Position numbers and translations under genes: made by a program. This document shows positions 1 through 11,006 of a stretch of 64,000 bases of DNA, piece after piece; the stretch's first letter is position 1; every line of letters starts with the position of its first letter. Location: assembly GCA_026261815.1 (NCBI GenBank), contig JAMPIT010000300.1:620001-684000 (forward strand), given 5' to 3'. The DNA comes from Monarcha castaneiventris obscurior (lineage: Eukaryota > Chordata > Aves > Passeriformes > Monarchidae). Under the pieces are notes generated by a model. The model saw nothing but the letters and a program-made list of their open reading frames with translations, was not told the DNA's origin and ran no database searches.

Positions 1-2698
1 ATTAATTTATTTATACAGGTTGCTCTTAGGGATGCCCTTTTGCTGATGGTTACTGAACTCTCCCTGTATCACGTCTTTGGCATCCTTCAGTTTATTCTCC
101 TACCTTTTCACACTTCCAGGAGCAATTTGTCTTCCATGTGCTTTTTTATTCTGTATATCCCAGAGCAGTTTTGGGTTTGGCTTTGGAGTCAATCTCTGCT
201 CTTCAAGCAGGTGAGAAACCCCAGAAGCACCTTTCACAGTTGGAGGGGATTGCCCCATGCTGTGCTGGCTCTGGCAGCACCAGTGACTCTGAGGATAACA
301 AGTTTAGGGTATATGGGACCTCAGAGGGCCCCTTTGCCAGGGCAGGTGGGGGCTGGAGGCAGCTTCAGTGTAGGTTGAGCAGTAGGATGTGAGGTTTTGA
401 GTGCTGTCCTGGTTTGCAAGAGCTCCCAGCCCTTGTGTCCCCGAGCCACCTCGAGTGATGGCCAGGCAGAGCACAGGGTGATGCCGGTGTGGGCTGCCCT
501 GGCTGTGCTGTGGAGCAGAGGGTGGTCCTGCCTCAGCCTCTCCCCTGCCCTGATAAACCTCACCATGCTCTCCTACATGGAGTGCATCTGTCTTAGATTA
601 TGAAGAGGTCCCTGATAGGGCCAAATCCTTTGCTTTTATGGCTCTTGTAGGTTAAGATCCAGCTTTGGAATCTGATCCAGAAGCAAACAGGAGGTCAGAG
701 GAACGCACAAGGCAGCACTGGGCTATTTTCAATCTGCTGGTGTTGTGTAAGAGGAAGGCTGCTGTGCGCCATGCCAATAGCAACTTATGTTTCTCCTAAG
801 CTCCTGTGCAGCGACAGACAGTTATTGTTTGGGGCTTTGTAAAGTGAGACATAGAGAAGTGTTGCTTCCACACATTCAGTGAGCCAGATCCTGCGGTCTG
901 GCGAAGCCACACGCAGCACATGTCGGAGGCGTGAGCCTGCTGAGCAGCTCCCTCCCCTCTCCCTGTCTGCTGCTCCATAGCCATCCGCCCCGGGACAAGC
1001 AGGATGAGTGCTGAGTGCCACTGAATGACTCTGGGGATACCACTGTGGAGAAGCCAAAGGTGGTCCTGGTCACAGCCTGCCCAGCTCGCCTGGCCACCCT
1101 TTCTGTGGGTGTGCAGCAGTTGTAGAGCCACAGGTCCCTGCCTACCCTGCCTTTGCCCTCCTGGGGACAGCACCGAAGGCAGGGTGCTGGATTGCACAGC
1201 ACCAGCAAGGTTATTCTCATGTCTGCCCTCCCTGCAGATGGGCACCCCCCTGCCTTTGTCCTCCCTGGGTGGCACAATGTCTGTCTGGAGGCGGCAGCCA
1301 AGGCTGCCAGAGATGGAGCTCTGGGCATCACTACATTGCTGTGGGATGGGGCAGGTGGTGCCTCCGTGGGCTCTGCTGCTCCCTCCTCGTGGTCAAGCCC
1401 TGCGTGCCAAGATCCAGAGGAGCCCCTCAGGCTGGGTGATCCGGTGCCTGCCCTCTCTGCTCAGCCTAGACTGGGAACACCACGTCCTCAGCACAGCATC
1501 CCTGTGCCAGCACCTGCCTCCTGCTCCACCAGGGTGGAGAAGTCACGCTGAGAAGGACAGAATATCGCAAATTGTGTCTGAAAGGCTGGGCAGCTCTCTG
1601 TTGATTTTTTGGAATGCACCTGACTTGATTATTAGGCAGTGAGAAGAGCAGAGAACCGGCGTGAGCAAAGCCTGATTTAATGAGCGGAGGAGCTCAGTGA
1701 TGCTCAAGTGCATGGCCCCATCATGGGCTGGAGCTGATGGGATGGTCCCTGGCTCTGGCTCCATGCTGCTGCTGGACTCATGGTGGTGATGCAGCTCCTG
1801 ATGGTGTGGCTCTGCTGGCCTGCAACCTACAGGGGCAGGGTCTTGTTGCACATGAAATCGTTTGTTCCAGTTTCAAATGCCCTTGCTCTCAAGGAAACAA
1901 CCATGTGGCTTGCCACAAGGGATTTTTCTTCCTTGCTGCTGACTCATTGCACCAGACTATGAAGTGCTGTGTCCTGAAGCTGCCCTGTGTATCCTGCTTC
2001 TGCCTCCTGAAGTTTGGAGAGTTTGGGCTTGTGGAGGAAGAGGAGATGTTGGAGCAGTTGCCTGGGCTGGAGCAGGGGAGCTGAGTGGCAGTGAGCTGCT
2101 GCTTGGGCTGATGCGTGCTGGGGTTCTCCTGTGGGAGAAGCGAGACTCAGCTTGGGGTGAGTGTAGGTGTGGGTCCTGCTCCTGCACCTGCACAGATGTG
2201 AATGTGCAGCCTGTGCCCCACCAGTTGCTGTTGCCTGCCTGCCCTGGGCACACCCTGCCTTTGCTTCTCGCTGAAGGTCCCCGGCCCTTCAGAGTGCTGG
2301 GACAGGTCCTCTGCCACAAAGACCCCCCAAAGATGTTCGGCAGGAAGATTTGCAAAGCTGTTTCCAGATTCTCACCCCAGTGGGACTGACGCAAACACGA
2401 GCTGCTTCAGCGTTTGGGGACTTGGCTTTCTGAGTGTGCTGTGGCAATGGGCAGCAGAGCAGAGCTGCTTGGAGGCTTTGCCCTGCATCCCTGCATGAAT
2501 GCAGTTTGCTTTTCCAAAGCTCCAGACATGTGCCAGGTGCTTCAGAGGAACAGAGATGGACATGGGCATTGCTGAGGAGAGTGCCTTAGAAAGGCACCAT
2601 GAGATTCAGATTTTAACTGGATGCAGCGTGGTGGTTGTAATTGTATTTCTGTTTTGCTTTCCTTTTTGCACCTGACATGTACAAGACTGGATGGAGGC

Positions 2699-2812
2699 GA
2701 GCGGTGTGGGGTTCAGAGCGGTGTGGGGTTTGAAGTGGCATGAGGTTCAGCGCGGGGTTCGGAGCAGTGTGGGATTCTGAGTGGTGTGGGGTTTGGAGCA
2801 ATGTGGATTTCA
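2699..2812 (+). repeat. 17-bp minisatellite, seven units
   Basis: There are seven head-to-tail copies related to GAGCGGTGTGGGGTTTG. Six are exactly 17 bp and the fourth is shortened to 12 bp. Units differ at a few positions (for example AGTGGCATGAGG and AGCAATGTGG), so the array is old and diverged. The + strand is G-rich. Confidence 0.95.
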
Positions 2813-4469
2813 CAGGAAGAATTCCTGCTCAAACTCCAAACTGGTTTTTGCTCGTAGAGCAGCTTGGCTGTAGCATACCAAGGTGGGAGGGAAGAGAGCA
2901 GAATGGGTGAAGGGTGGCACTGCCCGAGCTCTGCGGGTGCGTTTGGGGTGTGGTGATGCAGCTGGTGGCAGGAGTGATGCTGAGGGCTGCAGGAGGCTCA
3001 AGGAGGATGAGCAGCACTGGGGGCTCGGGCAGCCACACCGAATATTTGCTTTTGCTGTAAGCTGATAGTGCTGAGCTGGTCGGCCAGGCCAGTGGGTATC
3101 TCCCTCTGCTGTGGGAGGCTGAGCTCAAGAGAGAGACTCCCCTGGGACCGAAAATCATTATTTTGGATCTATAAAGCTACTTCACAGATCCTTGGGAGTA
3201 TTTTCATGTATCTCTTCCTTTCCCTAGGACTCTGTTGTGCTCTCTCCTGTTCTCCCTTGCAGAGCTGCTTTTGCTTTGTTTTCCCACAGATATGATACTT
3301 TAGGTATCAGTTATGATAACTGCAGGTGAAAAATGTGTTCATGGAACATGATTTAAAAAGGAAAAAGAGGAATGGCTGCTGTTGGTGCCTGGACAGGGAT
3401 GGGGATACCTGCTCCCAGGGTCTCTGCCCGGGGTCTGCGAGCTGCTCTGGCCCTGGGAAGCCTGGGGTAGGTCATGCTGGGGGAGTTGGAAGCCCTGGGC
3501 CCAGGAAGGCATCTAAATGCCCTCCTGTCTGTGAGATGCTCTGCTGCTGAGGCCAGGGGGCTTCCACCTGAATATCTGTCGCCCAGGCAGGTCCAGACAT
3601 GATTGTTTTTCTTTCCTTCTCTGGGTTTCTGTGTTTTGATCGCCTGCTGTGCCATAACAGCAGGTACAAGCAGAAATTATGCAGAGCTGTGCAATGTGCT
3701 ACCTACCTGGTATGTCGCCTCTGTGTCCTGGTACTTCTCCAGATGTCCATGGAGGATTAGGCATCCGGCAAAGCAGCTGGAGGGAAAGTTAGGAAAAAAA
3801 ACCCCAAAATATAAAAGACTGTCTGGCTCTGCCGAAGTATTTTCCTATTGCCATTCAGCAGCCTCGCCATAGCATGAAGAGAAAGAAAGGGGAACAGAGA
3901 GGAAGGAGGAGGCTTAGCCTGTCATGGTCTGTGTGTTTCTCTTTGTGCTACCTCCTCACAGCCCCAGGGGCTGCAGTGGGTGGGAGCCGACGTGCCAATC
4001 TTCCCCCTCCAGGGGCTGGGCTGTGGGTCTGTGCCCTGGTGCTTCCCTGTGGGGCTGCCTTTCCTGGGCGGTGCTTCCTCAGCTCCCTGCCTGCTCTGCC
4101 CACACAAACAGCTGCATTTCAGGCTGAACAACATGGCAGTGTCGTCTACGTAGTGACAGTGCATCCTCCCCCCTTGCCAGGCTCTGCTCGCCCCCTGCTC
4201 GCTGTCTGTGTTTGCTTTTGCACGGAGTTATTGGCCTGGTTCTGCTGCAGCTGGGAAAGCTGGAATGCCTTTACCCTCTACCCTCCAGAGCTCAGGGTGC
4301 AGTGGCAGTGCCTGATGTTCCTCCTGCATGTGGGCTGGTGCTGCTCTGGCTCAGGGCTGCAGCTGGGCTGGTGCTGATGTTTGAGTTTGCTGCTGATGCT
4401 GGCTGAGGCCAACGTTGCTCTGGAGGCTGTGGGAGGAGGGGGGAAGATCTGAGGCTGTGGCATTGGGTA

Positions 4470-4686
4470 AAAGGCCTCGAGTTGCACCAGGGAAGGTTTA
4501 GACAGGGTATTACGAAAAATTTCTTCAACAAAAGCATTGCCAAGCACTGAAGTGTGGGGTCGCCATCCCTGGAAGTGTGGATGTGGCACCTGGGCACACG
4601 GTTCAACCATGGGCCTGGCAGTGCTGGGTTAACAGGTGGATTGGTGGTCTTAGAGGATTTTTCCAACCTAAATGATTCTGTGATGA
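4470..4686 (+). mobile_element. CR1 LINE 3' fragment
   Basis: This is a 3' terminal piece of a chicken-repeat-1 non-LTR retrotransposon in + orientation. Recognisable parts are CCAGGGAAGGTTTAGA, a match to the CR1 segment reading ATTTCTTCA, then CATCCCTGGAAGTGTGGATG, and the terminal TCCAACCTAAATGATTCTGT. It is 5' truncated, as is usual for CR1, and too degraded to encode protein. Confidence 0.9.
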
Positions 4687-6164
4687 GAGGTGGGCAGTGG
4701 GGAATGGTCCATCCTGCTCACTGCTGTGTGGCTGGTGATGGTGGGAGGTGAGGCAGAGTCCAGCCCCTGGGCTCACCCACGTGGAGATGGAAGAGGGGCA
4801 GGCTGGGGGTGCTGGGACTTGCCCCAGGCAGAGCCCCAGTGGTGGCCAGGCTGAGGGGCTGGATCTGGAAACAATGATGGGATGGCATGAGGGGAAGCAG
4901 GGTGGCGAGGGGCCCAGTGTGCCCTGTGATTCCTCTGTTCATCTTTTAAAATCCAAATGGATGGATGCTAAACCTTGGTGAAGGTCCCAGAGAAGTGCAT
5001 ATTGTGTGGATACAAATACCAGGATGCAGCAATTAGTAACAGATTGCTCTTCCTACAAGGTATTCCCAGCACCCCTTAATCCTCCCAGTTCCTTTTTCTC
5101 CTGCTGCGTATTTCAAATCCCCTTTTTTTTCCTGCTAGAATACTATCTTTGGCATTATTTTGAAGGACAGCTTGTTTTGTATCTTTTGGAATACCCTGAG
5201 CTACTCTTGCACAGAAATCCAGAATTGACAGAAGAATGCAGGGAGCAGTGGTGTGCTGGGTGAATGACTGTGTGCAGTGTGTGTGCTGGGTGTCTGTGGG
5301 CATGGCTGCTGGGATGGGAAGCCCTGGGAATACAAATTAGAAAGTGACGTGAAGGACATTTTTGATAGAAGGGCATTTTGCTGCTGCTCTGATTGCTTTT
5401 TATCATTGAGGAGAGGGATGGTCTGGGAAGCCGCCAGTGCTGTGGCCACAGGGACTGGGGTCACTTCTTTCCTGTCAGACCCTGGGTGATTCCTCATGGT
5501 GCGGCTGCATTGCTGCTTCCCTTGGAGTGTCCTGTACAGTCCTGATCAGATGATGGTATTTCCTTTCCCAAGGTGAATTCAAGTCATAGGTGGAATTGGA
5601 CTGGGTTGTGGGAATGCAGGAGTGAGCAGCGAGTGGAGTGTGTGCTCCATTTCCAGTCATGTTCTCCAGCTGTAACATGGAAGCTGCTTTTGACCCCCTT
5701 CCTCTCCCAGGCCGGAGAGTTACGATCCCATCTGAGCAGCCCCAGCCCCTGGGTGTGCGGCTGCACTGCAGCACTGCGAGGTGCAGTGCAGTATTGATTA
5801 GCTGTACAATGAATTATGATGTATGTAGTGCAGATTTCTGACCCCGTGGTTGCGACCTTGCTGTGATTGGGGAGAGTCCCAGCCAGCTGAGATCAGGGCA
5901 GCCAACAGCCCCCCAGCAATCGATAGGAAACCGGGAAGCTGCTGCAGGAGCAGGGCTGGGGGCTGCATGCACAGAGCACCTCTGTCCCGGGAGCCGACAG
6001 TGCTGCAAACTTCCCCTGGAATTAAATGTGAAATTCCATGTTGGGAGCTGGGCCGTGCCAGCCTGTGGGGGTGGGAGGGACTCTGTGTTTGCCATCGGGG
6101 TTCATCTCGGGCTGGAAGGGAGGAGTGAGGGTAGCTCTGGCCAGCACAGAGGGTCTGCCCTGCT

Positions 6165-6326
6165 CATCACAGAACCAGAATGGGTTGGGTTGGGAAGGAC
6201 CTTAAATCCCATCCAGTGCCACCCCTGCCGTGGGCAGGGACACCTTCCACTGTCCCAGGGTGCTCCAAGCCCCATCCAACCTGGCCTTGGACTCTTCCAG
6301 GGATGAAGGATCCACAGATTCTTTGG
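6165..6326 (-). mobile_element. CR1 LINE 3' end, left half of an interrupted copy
   Basis: This is the reverse complement of the CR1 3' end. It starts at the CACAGAACCAGAATGGGTTG terminus, runs through CATCCAGTGCCACCCCTGCC and CCAACCTGGCCTTGGACTCT, and stops at ATCCACAGATTCTTTGG. The same element resumes at 7236, so it is split by the + strand CR1 at 6327-7235. Confidence 0.93.
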
Positions 6327-7235
6327 ACCAATTCTCCCTTCAGTATCTTTATTTGCAAATTGGATGCAGGACTTGAAGGGTTACTAAGTTTGAAGAGATA
6401 CTTCAGTAAATTTGCACGTGATACAAAATTTGGAGTAGTTGTTGACTCCCGTGAAGACAGAAGGGCCTTGCAGAGGGACCTGGACTAATGAAAAGGCTGG
6501 GAAATCACCAAAAATACGAAGTTTTAAGAAGGGCAGGTGCCAGATTCTGCAAGCAGGATGGGGCAGCCCTGGATGTACAAACAGATTGGGAATGAGATGC
6601 TGGGAAGCAGTGCTGCAGAAATGGACCTGGGGGTGCTGGTCCATGGCCAGTTGGATCTGAGTCAGCAGCGCCTGGAGCCAGGAGGGGCATCCCTGTCCTG
6701 GGGACACCAGGGGCAAGGGAGGGATTGTCCCGCTCTGCTCTGGGCTGGGGCAGCCTCACCTCCAGCGCTGGGGCAGTTTGGGTGCCACAACATCAGAGAG
6801 ATCCAAAGCTGTTGCAGAGTGCCCAAAGGAGGGAGCCGGGAATGGGGAAGGGTCTGGAGGGGCCACCCGAGGAGCGGCTGAGGGCACTGGGCTGCTCCAG
6901 CTGCAGCAGAGGAGCTGAGGGCAGAGCTCCCCGGGGCTGCAGCTCCTGCCCAGGGCAGCGCAGGGACAGCTCCGAGCTCTGCTCCTGGGACAGGGACAGC
7001 ACCCAGGGAGCGGCTGGAGCTGGGCCAGGGCAGGCTCAGGCTGGAGAGCAGGGAAAGGCTCTTCCCCAGAGGGTGCTGGGCACTGCCCAGGCTCCCCAGG
7101 GAACAGGCACGGCCCAGAGGCTGCCAGAGGTCCCAGGGGTGCCCAGGGTGGGGTTCTTGGGGTGTCTGTGCAGGGCCAGGAGCTGGATTGATGATCCTGA
7201 TGAGTACCTTCCAATTCAGAATATTCTGTGATTCT
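6327..7235 (+). mobile_element. CR1 LINE 3' portion, inserted into an older CR1
   Basis: A CR1 copy of about 0.9 kb in + orientation. It starts with the CAGTATCTTTATT segment, then matches the end of the CR1 ORF2 region and 3' sequence (GTTGTTGACTCCCGTGAAGA, GGGAGGGATTGTCCCGCTCT, GGCTCCCCAGGGAACAGGCA). It finishes with the typical GTGCAGGGCCAGGAGCTGGA and ATTCTGTGATTCT end. Internal stops and indels show it is dead. The GC-rich middle (6860-7100) opens long chance reading frames on both strands. It sits in opposite orientation inside the CR1 at 6165-6326 and 7236-7347. Confidence 0.93.
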
Positions 7236-7347
7236 CTGGCAATCTGTGCCAGTGCCTAACCACCTCTGAGGAAAGAATTTCTTCCTAGCATCTAATCCAA
7301 ATCTCTGCTCTTTTACTTTAAACCCATTCCCCCTTGCCCTATAATAA
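7236..7347 (-). mobile_element. CR1 LINE, right half of the interrupted copy
   Basis: This continues the reverse-complement CR1 broken at 6326. It runs from CTGGCAATCTGTGCCAGTGC through AAAGAATTTCTTCCTAGCAT to CCATTCCCCCTTGCCCTATA. The near-identical GATTCTTTGG (6317-6326) and GATTCTCTGG (7230-7239) flank the inner element. Confidence 0.9.
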
Positions 7348-7959
7348 ATGGGAGCAGCCTGCCAGCAAGGCAGAGGGCTTGCTTTGTGCTGTTTATGCTG
7401 AAAGAGTAGGTAATAGGAATTTAATTGCTGTTTAAATGTAGCAAACAAGAAAACGGAATTTATTTGCTCAGCTTTCATTTCTGGGAGCCTGATTTCCCCA
7501 GTGTGCACCATCACCATGTGTACCAAGAAGCTGAGCACCAGCAGGTTCAGTTGTGGGGTTTCACTTCCAAAGGAAATTTGTGCAAAGTCTGCCCTGAGGT
7601 CAGCAAGGCTGAGCTGGCAGAGCTGCTCGGTGCTGGGTGGTGGCCGGGGTGGGTGGCACCTGTGGGGGTCCCCAGACCAGACAGGGACCTGGGGCTGTCC
7701 TGACGGGGCACAGGGCTTTGCAGCAGTGCTGTGGATGTGGATACTGGTGGCTCACAGAAAGGGCTCTTGGGGAATCCCCAGCTTCACGCCACAAGGTCTG
7801 ATGTCTGTGTCCGCCCATGTCGGGCCTGAATTGCCCCCCAGCAGCTTTTGTTCCACTGCTGGTGACTGGTGATGGATGCAGCAAAATGTGTGGGGTTCTC
7901 CCTGGTAGCCCTGAGCTGTGCAGGGATGCAGCAGCCCAAGTTTCAGTGATTTTAACACC

Positions 7960-8500
7960 ACTTTCTTTTTTCCCCTATTTCAAACATTTCAAAAACAGAT
8001 TTATTTTCCAAAACTGTTGAGAATTCTTCCCTGAAAATGGGAAACCTGCAATCTAAATTAATTAATACCAAACGAGACATTTCCCTAACTCAACAAAGCA
8101 GAAAGATAAGAAATCCTATTTGCCTGGCATTTGCAGTGTAAATATTTCCAGGCAGAAGTGCGGCTAATAGAGATCAGAACAAATCTTCTATTAGAAAACA
8201 AACCCTGCTTTTCTTTCCTGGCCCTGGGCTCGCGTGTTGGTTATATCGGATCCTGAAGGCAGATTGACAGTTTGGTTTGGATTAAAGTCAACACATGGTT
8301 TATGCCATATTTTTGATAAGGCTCAGTAGGAATCTGATTTTTTTTCCCGGGCTGTCTTTAGTACACAAGCAGCAGGATTGTCCATTCCTGGGAATATTTT
8401 TTCAGTGAAGCCATTGAGGAATTTATTTCTGGAGGGAAGATGAAATTACCTGTTTTAAAAACTCTTAAAATCCCAAGTAAAGTTGAAATCCATTAACTGC
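7960..8500. promoter_or_regulatory. Candidate conserved non-coding block upstream of exon 3
   Basis: A repeat-free, AT-richer block between GC-rich stretches. It contains AAATTAATTAATACC near 8055, AAAGATAAGAAATC (a GATA-type site) near 8103, and several short AT motifs up to about 8480. No coding frame is present. It is called only from composition and the lack of repeats. Confidence 0.22.
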
Positions 8501-10717
8501 AAGCTGTAAGCTTGACATGAGCTGGGCAAACTTCAAGCTATTTTATTAACTGATCTAGAGAGTGTTTCCTTTAAATACCTTTGGAAAGGCAGAGAGGAGG
8601 AGAGTGGCTCATGCAGGGGGAGCAGAGCAGGTCCCTGTGCTTTACCACAAGCAGCCAGTCCTGACAAGCAGGAGTAAAAACTGCCACCAATTGCACCTGT
8701 ACGTGCTTGTGAGCTCAGGTTTCTTTATGGGGATAACAGGCATTGCCACTGGCTGCTGGTTCCCTCCTCGGTGTGTCCCAAAATGGGCTTTGGGGTGCCC
8801 TTGGCCCCTTGGGTACAAATAGCTGAGTATTTGTATGGTATCAATTTATTCTGATTATAAGTAGGCTTCACTCTCCAAAGCGAGTGTCTTTTTGTCATTA
8901 CTGTGTTCCCTAGAAAGGAAGTGGGGGGCAAAAGTAGAAGAATTGGGAATGGGGAGGACCAAAGGAGGAATTGCTTGCTGCCTTTGGACTCTATGCCTCA
9001 GCAGCTCTGTGCCTGCACATCCATCTGCAGAGCCGTGGGTCTGCCCTCACTGGGGGATCCAGAGAGCTGCTGTGGCTCATTTTTTGCCACCTCCATCTGT
9101 GATGCCAGTGTGGAAACTTCTGGAGGGGGTTGTTTAATCAGGATGAAACAGATCCCAGAACTGTCTTTGGTGCTTGAAGGTAACTGGTGCTGGCAGGACC
9201 CGCTGGGTGATTGTTCAGTGCCAGAAGTGGGCACTGGAAAAACTCTGACTTGATGGTGATGGTGAAAGCAACTGAGATACCTGTGCCAGCTGTATATGAA
9301 CTGCCTAGGAAATGGAATTAACGGAGCTGAACGTTGCCTGCATCTGCATCATCTGAAGCTGCCTCCAGCAGCAAGTTGTGCCCAACAAGAGGCTTAGGTG
9401 AGCTCTGTCCTGAGTGACAGCTCCTGGGATGTGTCATGGAGAGAGGTCCCTGTCCTTCAGCAAGTGGAGTGGGTTCCCTGCATCCCTCCGTGCCGGGTGA
9501 GTGGGAGAGCTCCGGCCTCAAACGGGAAATGTGTGTTTGCACAATTAGCGTGGCCCCTTCCTTCCCTGGGAGCAGAATGGTTTATTGATTTCTGTGGCCC
9601 ACTCACCCCCACCTATTCAGCAATAATGACCCTTCCACACCAACTCTAAATCATCCCAGCCTGCCTCGCCCCGAAGCCGTCTAATCTTTTTGGGTTGTTG
9701 TTGGTATTTATGCTCATGGAGGTTTATGATCTGTCGGCGCTGGTTGCTGAAATGCTTTATTTATCCATAGGCTGGGCCACACAGGGAGCGTCCTTATTCT
9801 GGTATCATGTTCAGGATGCTGTAGTTAGGGGTTGTGTCAGCACTTCCATGCACAAACCTTGTTATTCAGGGGTTTTGCAGTTCCATGGAAAAGAAAACCA
9901 GTGACCTGGCATGGCGAGGGGAGGCTCAGAGGCGCACATGAAAGCCCGACAACCCACTGCCCATTTAGGGATTATTAGATGGGCAACCTCTCTCCCTGAG
10001 GAAAATAGCCAAAAACATCTTCCTCCCTTGGTTTGATTTTGTGCAAAGACAACCCTCTCTTGTGTGCTTGTATTGGGGTCGGATGGGGAGAACACAGTGA
10101 GGCAGGACGCTGGCTGGGATCTTCTCTGGATACTTAGGAAACAGACCTCGGGCTGGTGCAGAACAGAGCTGCCTTCTCCTCGGAACACACCGGCTGTGGA
10201 GGGCTCAGGAGCTGCTCCCGGGGCCTCCTGGTCCAGCCCTGGGAACAGCAGGTGATGGGGTTTGTAAATGTGATTTATGGCCCTGTTAGTGCAGGAGCTT
10301 GCGGGCTTATAAATTATTTGGAGATTTCTCGATAATAGAGGGAGTGTGGTATAAACAGGAGAGATAATAGGGCTTGAGAACGTATTTCAAAGCGCTTTTG
10401 GGGAAGGAGAAGTTCCGTGATTGCTGGGAGGTATGGGGTGATCCTGGCTGTGCTGGAGGAAAGCCTTTACAAACCAACCCAGCCAGTGTATTTTCTGTCT
10501 CTCCCTCTCAGTGCTGATGGGTTTTGTGGGTGCTCCATGGATCAGCCTGGAGCAGAGTTGATGACTTGGAGCAAAAATACTCATGGAGCCCTTCAGCCTG
10601 GAGCAACAGGCTGGGTTTGGCATTGAGGGTGACCTGTGTAGGCAGAACTGATCAGTCCTCAGGCAGTGGTGATGCACTCAGGGAGCTGACAGAAAACGTG
10701 GAGAGACAGTGTACAAG

Positions 10718-11006
10718 GTCATGTAGTGCCAGGACAAAAGGGAATGGCTTCCCACTGCCAGAGAGTAGCTTTACATGGGATATTAGGAAAAAGTGCTTCC
10801 CTGTGAGGGTGGGGAGGCCCTGGCACAGAGTGCCCAGAGAAGCTGTGGCTGCCCCTGGATCCCTGGCAGTATCCAAGGCCAGGCTGGACAGGGCTTGGAG
10901 CAGCCTGGGACCGTGGAAGGTGTCCCTGCCCATGGCAGAGTGTTGGAATGAGGTGGTCTTTGAGGTCCCTTCCAACCCAGGCCAATCTATGATTCATTCT
11001 GTGGTT
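10718..11006 (+). mobile_element. CR1 LINE 3' fragment
   Basis: This is a + orientation CR1 end. It contains TGCCAGGACAAAAGGGAATG, GGATATTAGGAAAAAGTGCT, GTGCCCAGAGAAGCTGTGGC and CATGGCAGAGTGTTGGAATG. It ends with CCCTTCCAACCCAGG and a degenerate ATTCTGTG tail. It is 5' truncated. Confidence 0.93.

Noticed and set aside
150..220. Possible FGF18 exon 2 ending at CTCTTCAAGCAG before GTGAGA
   Set aside because: The donor is good, but the encoded end (LLFKQ) does not match the expected hydrophobic sequence ending in VQ, and no fitting acceptor lies about 36 bp upstream.
1025..1642. 205-codon + strand frame near the left edge
   Set aside because: Low-complexity Pro/Leu/Ser-rich translation of GC-rich DNA with overlapping frames on the other strand. 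No domain or splice context was found.
2699..2812. CRISPR-like array
   Set aside because: Units are contiguous 17-mers without unique spacers, and the window is vertebrate DNA.
6756..7538. Longest minus-strand open frame (260 codons)
   Set aside because: It runs antisense through the GC-rich CR1 copy and across the nested junction. It is explained by composition and shows no protein family.
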